Positions 25,335 to 33,589 of a stretch of DNA of 44,888 bases are shown piece by piece; position 1 is the first letter of the stretch, and every line of letters begins with the position of its first letter. Made by a program: the position numbers and the translations under genes. A model generated the notes under the pieces. The model was not told where the DNA came from. It did not search any database and saw nothing but the letters and a program-made list of their open reading frames with translations. This DNA is from Acidobacteriota bacterium (GTDB lineage Bacteria > Acidobacteriota > UBA6911): positions 1-44,888 of the forward strand of contig JAFGAO010000185.1 of NCBI GenBank assembly GCA_016933615.1, read 5' to 3'.

Positions 25335-26819
25335 ATGGCCGAAGAAAGGGATAAAGCCTCTGCACGCACGGACAAGACGAAAGAAATCGAAGTTTCTCTT
25401 CTGGATACGATCCTTGAAGCAACCAAGATAAAGCCCTCGGATGAAGGATACAGAACGACCAGGCAGGGAGTGGAAGCCCTGCTGGGCGAATTGCTGACCC
25501 CTAAACGGGAAGGAGCCAAAGTCCAGACGGGCGTGGTCAATGAAATGATCGCAGAGATCGACCGCAAGCTGAGCAGCCAGATGGACGCCATCCTTCACGA
25601 CCCGACAGTGCAGAAACTCGAATCCGCCTGGTCCGGCCTGAAATTCGTCGTCGACAGGACCAATTTCCGGGAAAACATCAAGATCGAACTCCTGAACGTC
25701 TCCAAGGAAGACCTGCTGGCGGATTTCGAGGATGCGCCGGAAATCATGAAATCGGGCCTGTACAAACACGCGTACACCGCCGAATACGGTCAGTTCGGCG
25801 GAGAGCCCTACGCCGCCATGATCGCAAACTACGACTTCGGCCCGGGCCCGCAGGACATCAAGCTGCTGCAGAATGCGGCCAGCGTCGCCACGATGTCTCA
25901 TGCGCCCTTCATCGCCGCTTCGTCCCCGGAATTTTTTGGGGATGATTCCTATCTGCGGCTTCCGAACCTGAAAGACGTCAAATCGATCCTCGACGGCCCC
26001 CAATACGCGAAGTGGAAATCTTTTCGTGAATCCGAGGATGCCCGAAGCGTGGGCCTGACCCTGCCGCGTTTCCTGCTGCGCCTCCCGTATGGCGAAGACA
26101 CCAATCCTGTAAAAGCCTTCAACTACAGTGAAACCACGGGCGACCACGACAACTACCTGTGGGGAAATACCGCCTTCGCTTTTGCGACCCGCCTGACCGA
26201 CAGCTTCGCCAAGTACCGCTGGTGCCCCAATATTATCGGGCCGGCAAGCGGCGGAACCGTCGACGACCTGCCGGTGCACACCTTCGAGTCGATGGGCGCC
26301 ACCGAATCGAAGATCCCGACCGAGGTCCTCATATCGGAACGCCGCGAGTTCGAGCTGGCGGAGGAAGGCTTTATTGCCCTGGCCATGCGCAAGGGCAGCG
26401 ACAACGCCTGCTTTTTCTCGGCCAACTCCTGCCAGAAGCCGAAATACTTCGGACAGTCCAAGGAAGGGAAGGAAGCCGAGACCAATTACAAGCTGGGCAC
26501 GCAATTGCCCTACATGTTCATTATGAACCGCCTGGCCCACTACCTGAAAGTGCTGCAGCGGGAGCAGATCGGGAGCTGGAAGGAGCGCAGCGACCTGGAA
26601 AGGGAGTTGAACCAGTGGATCCGGCAGTACGTCGCCGACCAGGATGTCGTCGAGCCCGGAGTCCGGGGAAGAAGGCCCCTGCGCAAGGCCGAGATCACCG
26701 TCAGCGACGTCGAGGGCGATCCGGGATGGTACAGGGTGGACATGAAAGTCCGGCCGCATTTCAAGTACATGGGAGCTTTCTTCTCCCTCTCGCTCGTCGG
26801 CAAACTGGACAAGGAGTGA
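25335..26819 (+). CDS. tssC: Type VI contractile sheath large subunit TssC
   Basis: A 494-aa TssC (VipB/ImpC family), partner of TssB in the tail sheath. Family landmarks are QMDAILHDPTVQKLESAWSGL, GQFGGEPYAAMIANYDFG, the LPRFLLRLPYGEDTNPVKAF segment, WGNTAFAFATRL, and a C-terminus with ERELNQWIRQYVADQD, RRPLRKAEITVSDVEGDPGWYRV and the VRPHFKYMGAFFSLSLVGKLDKE end. The ATG at 25335 is preceded by AAGGAGG at 25321-25327; a longer open frame from 25200 overlaps tssB and was rejected. It is one of the strongest calls in the window. Confidence 0.98.
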   Translation: MAEERDKASARTDKTKEIEVSLLDTILEATKIKPSDEGYRTTRQGVEALLGELLTPKREGAKVQTGVVNEMIAEIDRKLSSQMDAILHDPTVQKLESAWSGLKFVVDRTNFRENIKIELLNVSKEDLLADFEDAPEIMKSGLYKHAYTAEYGQFGGEPYAAMIANYDFGPGPQDIKLLQNAASVATMSHAPFIAASSPEFFGDDSYLRLPNLKDVKSILDGPQYAKWKSFRESEDARSVGLTLPRFLLRLPYGEDTNPVKAFNYSETTGDHDNYLWGNTAFAFATRLTDSFAKYRWCPNIIGPASGGTVDDLPVHTFESMGATESKIPTEVLISERREFELAEEGFIALAMRKGSDNACFFSANSCQKPKYFGQSKEGKEAETNYKLGTQLPYMFIMNRLAHYLKVLQREQIGSWKERSDLERELNQWIRQYVADQDVVEPGVRGRRPLRKAEITVSDVEGDPGWYRVDMKVRPHFKYMGAFFSLSLVGKLDKE

Positions 26820-26916
26820 TTCGTCGAACCCGAGCGTTTGTATTGTGATTTGGTTGATCGTATAGACTCAGATTGCAGCTATTTCAGGCCTTCCCAATTT
26901 ATTAAGGAGAAACAAC

Positions 26917-27402
26917 ATGCCACTACCAGCACACCTGACCCTCGAGGGGGCGAAGCAGGGGAAAATCGAAGGTTCCTGCGAAATGGAAAGGAGGGAGGGG
27001 ACCATCCTGGTCCAGGCTTTGGATCACGAGGTGTCCATTCCCCGCGATCCGCAGACCGGCCAGGCCACCGGGAAGAGAGTGCACCACCCACTGACTATTC
27101 TGAAAGCCCTGGACAAATCCACACCGCTGCTCTACCAGGCCCTCACCAGCGGGGAGCACATGAAATCGGTCGAGATCAAATGGTACCGGATCGATTCCCA
27201 GGGAACGGAAGAACACTATTTCACAACCCGGCTTGAAGACGCCATCATCGTTGCCGTCCGGCCGGTTATAGGAAATTGCCTTGAAAAGGCCGCCGAGAAC
27301 CTGCCTCATCTCGAGGAGGTCTCGTTCACCTACAGGAAGGCGATCTGGCGCTGGGAACCGGACGGGATCGAAAGTGAAGACGACTGGCGGGCCCCCAAAT
27401 AA
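26917..27402 (+). CDS. hcp: Type VI tail-tube protein Hcp (TssD)
   Basis: A 161-aa Hcp. It forms hexameric rings that stack into the inner tube and can carry small effectors in the lumen. The start MPLPAHLTLEG, then CEMERREGTILVQALDHEV, the extended GQATGKRVHHPLTILKALDKSTPLL stretch and IKWYRIDSQGTEEHYFTTRLEDAIIVAV identify the enterobacterial (MPLPAHL) branch rather than the Pseudomonas Hcp1 type. AAGGAG lies about 8 bp upstream of the ATG. It sits 97 bp after tssC; this leader and the strong ribosome site suit high expression. No fused C-terminal toxin domain is present. Confidence 0.97.
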   Translation: MPLPAHLTLEGAKQGKIEGSCEMERREGTILVQALDHEVSIPRDPQTGQATGKRVHHPLTILKALDKSTPLLYQALTSGEHMKSVEIKWYRIDSQGTEEHYFTTRLEDAIIVAVRPVIGNCLEKAAENLPHLEEVSFTYRKAIWRWEPDGIESEDDWRAPK

Positions 27403-27418
27403 TCCCTGCTGAAAAACC

Positions 27419-27850
27419 ATGCGATGCAATTTGACCCTGTTTGAGAGGCTGGCGGATCCTGAAAGGGACGCGCGCCGTACGATACGCGAGGACCCCCAGG
27501 AAATCGCCGATTCCGTCATGCGCCATCTCCGGAAACTGCTCAACTCGCGCCAGGGTCATGTGCCGATACGGCCGGACTACGGGATGCCGGATTTTACCGA
27601 CTGCGCCGAGTCGCTTCCGGCGACCATGGATAAAGTGCGGCGGGCCATCAAAGATACCATCGAGGCGTTCGAACCCCGTCTCCGTAATGTGAGAATCACG
27701 CATTTGCCTTCGGACGACAGCCTCCTGCTTCATTTCGGCATCAGCGGACAGCTCGCGACCGGCAAGCAGAAGATCTCCACGTTCTTCAGCACCAGGGTCG
27801 CCCCGACGGGAAGCGCCGAAGTCGATTCCAGAGTGGAAGTGTCCGAATAA
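27419..27850 (+). CDS. tssE: Type VI baseplate wedge protein TssE (gp25-like)
   Basis: A 143-aa TssE, homologous to phage T4 gp25. It starts with NLTLFERLADPERD and has IREDPQEIADSVMRHLRKLLNSRQGHVPIRPDYGMPDF, the Leu-Leu-Asn/Asp-Arg core motif and the YG(M/L)PDF signature of the family, followed by AIKDTIEAFEPRLRNVRI. It lies 16 bp after hcp without an obvious ribosome site, suggesting coupled translation. After it come 133 bp with two hairpins before tssF. Confidence 0.95.
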   Translation: MRCNLTLFERLADPERDARRTIREDPQEIADSVMRHLRKLLNSRQGHVPIRPDYGMPDFTDCAESLPATMDKVRRAIKDTIEAFEPRLRNVRITHLPSDDSLLLHFGISGQLATGKQKISTFFSTRVAPTGSAEVDSRVEVSE

Positions 27851-27857
27851 CGGGAAG

Positions 27858-27873
27858 GCGCCGCGTTCGGCGC
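27858..27873. other. GC hairpin 1 between tssE and tssF
   Basis: Stem GCGCCG/CGGCGC with loop CGTT, starting 8 bp after the tssE stop. It has no T-run, so it is not a standard terminator. A near-identical second copy lies 45 bp further on. Confidence 0.5.
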
Positions 27874-27918
27874 AAAAGAAGGAGCCCGGATTCCCGGCTG
27901 CGGCCCATTTTGCCGTCG

Positions 27919-27934
27919 GCGCCGCGTGCGGCGC
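27919..27934. other. GC hairpin 2 between tssE and tssF
   Basis: Stem GCGCCG/CGGCGC with loop CGTG. It is the same stem as the hairpin at 27858, differing in one loop base. The pair may affect mRNA stability or partial read-through between tssE and tssF; this is inference. Confidence 0.5.
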
Positions 27935-27983
27935 TGCGGATTGCCGCCGGCGGCTCGCCCATTCATGCATTCTGGAGGCCTTT

Positions 27984-29744
27984 TTGAGCTTCAACAAATA
28001 TTACCAGGACGAGATCACCTTCCTGCGGGAGATGGGCAGGGAGTTTGCCCAGGCCCATCCCGAAGCCGCCCACCTTCTCTCCGAGGGCGAAAACGATCCG
28101 GATGTCGAGAGACTGCTTGAAGGTTTCGCCTTTCTGGCCGGGCGCATCCGGCAGAAACTGGACGACGAGTATCCGGAACTGACGCACTCGCTGATGAGCC
28201 TTCTGTTCCCGCACTACCTGCGCCCGATACCCCCGATTTCCCTCGTCGAATTCTCGCCCATCCAGGGCATGCTGAGACAGTCGAGCCGCATTCCGAAAGG
28301 AACGGAGATCGCCTCCGTGCCGGTGGACGGAACCTCCTGCCGCTTTCGCACCTGTTTCGATGTCGACCTGCATCCTCTCCGCATCGAATCCGTCCATATA
28401 CAGAAACCGGTGGGTGGAAAGACGGAACTGACAATCTGCATTGCCGCGGAATCCGGATTCTCGCTCGCCAAATCGGAGATCGGGAATCTGCGCTTTTTCC
28501 TGGCCGGCGAGGGAGGGAAACTTCTCTACTACCAGCTCTGCCGGCACGTTGAAAAAATCAGGCTGGGCACGGCGGCTGCCGGCAAAAGAGCCGACGATCT
28601 TTTCCTGGACCCCGGATCGGTGCGCGCGGCGGGGTTCGCGCGCGGGGAGTCGCTGCTGCCCTATCCCGGCACATCCTTCGACGGGTATCGCCTGCTGCAG
28701 GAGTATTTTTCATTCCCCGAAAAATTCCTGTTCGTCGATCTGGTGCACCTGGAATCCGTCAGGCGCCGCCTCGAATCGGACCGGCTGGAAATCGGGTTTA
28801 TTTTCTCGCGAGATATGGACGCATCCGTCAAGGCGTCGACAGAGAGCATCCGCCTTTACTGTTCCCCGGTCGTGAACCTGACCCGCGTCGAATCCGACCC
28901 TATTCTGGTCGATCACAAAAGAACGGAATATCGTATCCGGCCGGCGGGCAACAATACCCGGCACTTCGAAATATATTCCGTCGACGGCGCAACGGGATGG
29001 ATTCAGGGAACGAGCCAGAAAAAGGAGTATCCGCCCTTCCACTCCTTTCGCGGCGGCCGCACCGCGTCCGCCGGGGGGGACGTTTTCTACGACACCAGGA
29101 TCCGCAACGCCGTCGCGGGTGAAGGAACGGACGTCTATGTCTCGTTCGTCAACAGAGAACAGCTCACTGCTTTGCCTCCCACCGAGACCGTAACCTTCGA
29201 CCTGACCTGCACGAACCGGATCCTGGCCGAAAAACTCCGCATCGGAGACATCCGGCTCGCCACCGACAGCTCCCCGTCCTTCGCGCGCTTCCAGAACATC
29301 ACCCGCATTTCCCGCGCGATCCGTCCGCCGCTGGAAGGGGATCTTCCCTGGCGCCTCCTGTCGCATCTGGCCCTGAACGCCACTTCCCTGTCCAGCGTTC
29401 CGGCATTCAAAGGCGTCCTGGAACTCTATAATTTTCACTCCCTCGAGAACCAGCAGGCCTCCAGGGCGAACCGGCTTCACATAGACGGCATCGTCGACGT
29501 CGAGAGCTCCCGGGAGGATCTTCTCTATAAGGGAGTCCCGATCCGCGGCATGACAACCCGGCTGGGATTCAAGGAGAGCCACTTCGACGGGGATGGAGAC
29601 ATGTTCCTTTTCGCATCGATACTCAATGAATTCCTGGCCCTGTACGTCTCCCTGAATTCGTTCAGCCGGCTGATGGTAACGGGAGTCGAGAAAGGAGAAA
29701 CCTTCGAATGGCCGACCAGGATCGGACATCGCATCATCCTTTAG
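27984..29744 (+). CDS. tssF: Type VI baseplate protein TssF
   Basis: A 586-aa TssF (ImpG/VasA family), a wedge component acting with TssG and TssE. The N-terminus FNKYYQDEITFLREMGREFAQAHPEAAHLL with DPDVERLLEGFAFLAGRIRQKLDDEYPELTHSLM is diagnostic, as is the C-terminal LALYVSLNSFSRLMV and GRIGHRIIL-like end (WPTRIGHRIIL). Start codon is TTG at 27984 with GGAGG 5 bp upstream (27974-27978). Length is normal. The end overlaps tssG by 37 bp, consistent with coupled synthesis of the TssF-TssG pair. Confidence 0.97.
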   Translation: MSFNKYYQDEITFLREMGREFAQAHPEAAHLLSEGENDPDVERLLEGFAFLAGRIRQKLDDEYPELTHSLMSLLFPHYLRPIPPISLVEFSPIQGMLRQSSRIPKGTEIASVPVDGTSCRFRTCFDVDLHPLRIESVHIQKPVGGKTELTICIAAESGFSLAKSEIGNLRFFLAGEGGKLLYYQLCRHVEKIRLGTAAAGKRADDLFLDPGSVRAAGFARGESLLPYPGTSFDGYRLLQEYFSFPEKFLFVDLVHLESVRRRLESDRLEIGFIFSRDMDASVKASTESIRLYCSPVVNLTRVESDPILVDHKRTEYRIRPAGNNTRHFEIYSVDGATGWIQGTSQKKEYPPFHSFRGGRTASAGGDVFYDTRIRNAVAGEGTDVYVSFVNREQLTALPPTETVTFDLTCTNRILAEKLRIGDIRLATDSSPSFARFQNITRISRAIRPPLEGDLPWRLLSHLALNATSLSSVPAFKGVLELYNFHSLENQQASRANRLHIDGIVDVESSREDLLYKGVPIRGMTTRLGFKESHFDGDGDMFLFASILNEFLALYVSLNSFSRLMVTGVEKGETFEWPTRIGHRIIL

Positions 29745-30799
29745 GGGAATTGTTGCTCCGGGGAGCCAGGCACTTCTCGTTCTTCCAGCTGGTGAGGCTG
29801 CTGGAACGGTGCGCGGGCGGTTCGGTGCGTGTGGGATACCGTGGTCCGGCTTCCGCCGAAACCATACGGTTCCGCCCGGACACTTCCCTTGCCTTCCCCG
29901 CTTCCGACGTTTCCAAGCTGCAACTGGTCCGGCTGCCTGACTCGGAGGCGCAACGGTTCAGAATTACCACGACGTTTCTCGGCCTGTACGGTTCGTCCTC
30001 CCCGTTGCCGACCTTTTATTCGGAAGAGGTGCTTTGGGCCGATGAGGATCAGAGCCGGTTGCGCGATTTCCTGGACCTTTTCCACCATCGCCTCCTGTCA
30101 CTATTCTATCGATGCTGGTCAAAGTATCGCTACTCCATCCAGTTTGAGTACGGCGAAGGCGACCCTCTGACCCCCAGCCTCTTTTCCCTCATCGGGCTCG
30201 AATCCCCCCTTTTGTACGGGGAAACCGGCCTGCCGGAACCGATGCGCCTGCTCCAGTTCGCCGGGATGATCCACCAGCAGCCCCATTCCGCCTCGGCGCT
30301 GGAATCCATACTCAACGAATATTTCGACGGCCTTCCCGTGGAGGTGGAACCCTGCACGGGCAGATGGGTCCCGATAAAGCGCGAGCAGCTGGCGCGGCTG
30401 GGACGGAAGAATTGCCGGCTGAACGCGGACTGCTCCATAGGCAGCCGCGTCTATGCCAGAACGGGCAACTTCCGGATCCGGATCGGGCCGGTGCTCTACC
30501 GGCAATTCCTGGATTTCCTGCCGGACCGCCCGAACCACCGGACCCTGTGTTCGCTCGTGGACTTTTTCGCCACCGACCGTCTCGAATTCGACATCGCCTT
30601 CGAGGTGCTCCAGCCTCCGAGGCTGCAGCTGCAATCGAAGGACCCGCAAAGCCCGAACGCCCGGCTGGGATGGACCAGCTGGCTGTTGTCCGCACCCTCC
30701 CCGGAGGACCGGAAAGAAACAGTGGTCTTTAACAGGGCTTCACCGGAGCGCATCTACCGCGACGGTTCCCGCCCGGAAGGAATGAAGACCGCTTCGTAG
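29708..30799 (+). CDS. tssG: Type VI baseplate protein TssG
   Basis: A 363-aa TssG (ImpH/VasB family). Family features are FSFFQLVRLLER near residue 23, IRFRPDTSLAFPASDVSKL, the FLGLYGSSSPLPTFYSEEVL block, FLDLFHHRLLSLFYRCWSKYRY and a C-terminal YRQFLDFLPDRP segment. It forms the baseplate wedge with TssF. The ATG lies inside the end of tssF, with AAGGAG about 10 bp upstream. vgrG follows 55 bp later. Confidence 0.96.
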   Translation: MADQDRTSHHPLGELLLRGARHFSFFQLVRLLERCAGGSVRVGYRGPASAETIRFRPDTSLAFPASDVSKLQLVRLPDSEAQRFRITTTFLGLYGSSSPLPTFYSEEVLWADEDQSRLRDFLDLFHHRLLSLFYRCWSKYRYSIQFEYGEGDPLTPSLFSLIGLESPLLYGETGLPEPMRLLQFAGMIHQQPHSASALESILNEYFDGLPVEVEPCTGRWVPIKREQLARLGRKNCRLNADCSIGSRVYARTGNFRIRIGPVLYRQFLDFLPDRPNHRTLCSLVDFFATDRLEFDIAFEVLQPPRLQLQSKDPQSPNARLGWTSWLLSAPSPEDRKETVVFNRASPERIYRDGSRPEGMKTAS

Positions 30800-30854
30800 A
30801 AGCCGGCGAACGGACATATTCCTGAATCATGAAGGATCCATCTGGAGGCAGACA

Positions 30855-33554
30855 ATGCGCATCACGGAAAGAAAAGAATTCACCTTCGAGTCCAAGGCTC
30901 TGCCGCAGGACACCTTTTCAGTCGTGAGGTTCAGGGGAATCGAAGCGATGTCGAGGCCTTACGAGTTCGACATCACACTGGCCTCCCGGGATCCCGAAAT
31001 CGATCTGAAGACCGTCCTGCGGAATCCCGCGACGCTCACCTTCGTGCACGGCGGCGGGGACCTGCCCTTCCACGGCGTCCTGGCCGGCTTCGAACAGCTT
31101 CACGAGGTGAAGCAGCACGCCTTGTACCGCGCCGTCCTGGTCCCGAAGCTCTGGAATGCGGGGCTTTACCGGGAAAATCAGATCTTTCTGGACAAGACGG
31201 TTCCGCAGATCATCGAGGAGATATTAAAACAGGCGGGAATGTCCGGTAACGACTACGAGCTGAATCTGACCCGGGACTATCCGGCATGGGAATACATCTG
31301 CCAGTACCGGGAAACGGACCTCGATTTCATATCCCGCTGGATGGAACGGGAGGGGATTTTCTACTTCTTCGACCAGACCGAACATGGCGCGAAAATGATC
31401 CTGTCGGACAGTCTTTCCATCCACAGGGACATTACTGGAGATACGGACATCCCATACTCGCCGCCGTCCGGCCTGGTCGCCTCGGAAAAGGAAATCGTCG
31501 CGGAGTTCACCTGCCGCCGAAAGGCGCTCCCGGCCAAGGTGGTTTTAAAGGACCACAACTACCGCAAGCCGGGCCTTGAATTGAGAGCGGAAGCCTCGGT
31601 CGATCCCGAGGGGCGCGGCGAGGTCTGCATCTACGGGGAACACTTTAAAAGCCCCGGGGAGGGAGACGTTCTGGCAAAGGTCAGGGCCGAAGAGCTGCTC
31701 TGCAGGGAGACGGAGTTCCACGGAGAGGCGACGGCCCCCGCCTTTTCTCCCGGCTTTTTCTTCGGGCTGTCCGGGCATTACCGCGGTGAATACAACCGGA
31801 AATATCTCATCCTCGAAGTCCGCCACGAAGGAAGCAGGGCGGAGGATCTGCTGGCCGGCCTCGGCGAGAATCGGTCGAAGCAGGAGGAAGAACCCGGCTA
31901 CAGAAACCGTTTCGTCTGCATCCCGGCCGGCGTCCAGTTCCGCCCGGAGCGAAAGACGCCGAGACCGAAATTCCACGGCGCCATGAACGCCTTTGTGGAC
32001 GCCGCGGGTGACGGCAAGTTCGCCGAACTGGACGACCAGGGGCGCTACAAGGTCGTCCTGCCCCTTGACCTGAGCGGAAGAAAAGGCGGCAAGGCAACGC
32101 GCTTCATCCGCATGGCCCAGCCCTATTCCGGCTTCGCCGCGACCGACGGAACTCGAGGCCCGTCGGGCATGCATTTCCCCCTGCACAAAGGCGCCGAGGT
32201 CCTTCTGACCTTCGTGGACGGAGACCCGGACCGTCCCGTTATCAGCGGCGCAATTCCAAACCCCGAGACGATCAGTCCCGTTACCAGCGCCAATCAAACC
32301 AAGAGCGCCGTCCGCGATAATTTCGGAAATGAACTGATCTTCGATTCCACTCCCGGGGATGAACATATCCGGCTCTACAGCCCCCACCACAGTTCAGGTA
32401 TTGAACTCGGGCGTTCTCTGATGAAGTGGACCAAGAGTGACGAATCCGGGTTTGTAACAGGAAACAAAATCGAAGTTTTATCGGGCAACAAGGGAAGCTT
32501 CGAGTTCGGGAATTCATTCGATATGAAAGCAGGCCAATTCTGGGACCTGAAGCTCGGGTATGGAACCTCCGTCATGTTGGGAGGCGGCGTTACCTTAAAC
32601 TGGGCCTATGATTTGAAGAGCAACCTGGGCCCCATAGTCAACACAACGGCAAAGGACATCCTTTCAGCCGCAGGCAAAGACCAGATACTGTCCGCCGGGG
32701 ACCAGGTGTGTATTATCGGAGGTGAAAGCGCAGAACCGAAAAGGAATGCCGCTCAAGAGGAATTTGCAAGAGAACGCGGACTTGAAGGCCTGCTAAAGCG
32801 CCCTCCGAAAGACGAAAGCAGGTCCATCGTCAATGTTTTTCCGGAAAAGCTGGTTCTCTCTGTAAGCAACAAAAGCGACACCTATAAAATCGGAGGCGAA
32901 GGTCCGGAAAGAGGACCGATCGGTTCCGCGCAGACCGGCGAAATCTTCAGCAAAACCCCGCCGCGATGGGGGCTTTTTTCTGCAGTCGCCCTCCCCGCAC
33001 TTTTTGGAGTGACACAGTTTGTGGCTTCCGCCGTGACCGATCTTGCGCATGACGATTACAGAAGCGCACAGGGGACAGACAGCCAAAAAATCGGATACAT
33101 GGACGGCGTCAAATCCCTCGACGGCGCCGTGGGGGTCCTGGGAGGAATCATGTCGGCCATGTCGGTATGGTATCTGCTAAGGAAATATATCCAGGAAAAA
33201 GCCATAGAGCCCGTCGGCCACAAGGATCCCGCCGACAAAATCGAACTGGATCACGATGGGAAGGTTCTCATCAATTCCAAAGAGAAAAGCGTGGTCATTC
33301 GTGTAGGAGCGAATAACGACCACGATTTGCAGGGGTCCGGCCTCCGCCTGGACAAGGAGGAAATATTGCTGGGAAGGAAAGAAAACCTGGCCAACCCGAA
33401 TTCCCGCAGAGGTTCGCTGGTCCAGATGTCAAAGAATGGCAACGTCATTTTGATTGCTGAGGATAGTCAGACTATCGTAGCCAGAAAAGGCAGTGTCAAA
33501 ATCAAAAGCAAAGAATTTCATGGGCCCGGCGGAACTCTGAAAGTTTTGCAATAA
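30855..33554 (+). CDS. vgrG: VgrG spike protein (TssI) with hydrophobic insertion in the C-terminal region
   Basis: An 899-aa VgrG, the trimeric spike at the tip of the tube. The gp27-like part (about residues 1-370) includes PYEFDITLASRDPEIDLKTVL, the AWEYICQYRETDLDFISRWMEREGIFYFF motif and GEYNRKYLILEVRHEG. The gp5 OB fold follows (about 385-470: GRYKVVLPLDLSG, RMAQPYSG, GAEVLLTFVDGDPDRPVISG). The C-terminal needle has NEL(I/L)FDSTPGDEHIRLYSPH and later strand-rich VVIRVGANND. Between needle segments lie two strongly hydrophobic stretches, about residues 705-727 and 757-775, separated by a polar acidic loop. They are absent from ordinary VgrG proteins. No enzyme motif is visible in the extension. 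GGAGG precedes the ATG by 7 bp. Confidence 0.95.
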   Translation: MRITERKEFTFESKALPQDTFSVVRFRGIEAMSRPYEFDITLASRDPEIDLKTVLRNPATLTFVHGGGDLPFHGVLAGFEQLHEVKQHALYRAVLVPKLWNAGLYRENQIFLDKTVPQIIEEILKQAGMSGNDYELNLTRDYPAWEYICQYRETDLDFISRWMEREGIFYFFDQTEHGAKMILSDSLSIHRDITGDTDIPYSPPSGLVASEKEIVAEFTCRRKALPAKVVLKDHNYRKPGLELRAEASVDPEGRGEVCIYGEHFKSPGEGDVLAKVRAEELLCRETEFHGEATAPAFSPGFFFGLSGHYRGEYNRKYLILEVRHEGSRAEDLLAGLGENRSKQEEEPGYRNRFVCIPAGVQFRPERKTPRPKFHGAMNAFVDAAGDGKFAELDDQGRYKVVLPLDLSGRKGGKATRFIRMAQPYSGFAATDGTRGPSGMHFPLHKGAEVLLTFVDGDPDRPVISGAIPNPETISPVTSANQTKSAVRDNFGNELIFDSTPGDEHIRLYSPHHSSGIELGRSLMKWTKSDESGFVTGNKIEVLSGNKGSFEFGNSFDMKAGQFWDLKLGYGTSVMLGGGVTLNWAYDLKSNLGPIVNTTAKDILSAAGKDQILSAGDQVCIIGGESAEPKRNAAQEEFARERGLEGLLKRPPKDESRSIVNVFPEKLVLSVSNKSDTYKIGGEGPERGPIGSAQTGEIFSKTPPRWGLFSAVALPALFGVTQFVASAVTDLAHDDYRSAQGTDSQKIGYMDGVKSLDGAVGVLGGIMSAMSVWYLLRKYIQEKAIEPVGHKDPADKIELDHDGKVLINSKEKSVVIRVGANNDHDLQGSGLRLDKEEILLGRKENLANPNSRRGSLVQMSKNGNVILIAEDSQTIVARKGSVKIKSKEFHGPGGTLKVLQ

Positions 33555-33589
33555 ACCGGATCCGACCGGATCATCGATAAGGCGCCGTT

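Noticed and set aside
33550-33585. Terminator after vgrG
   Set aside because: The GATCCG-AC-CGGATC dyad has a loop of only two bases and no T-run.
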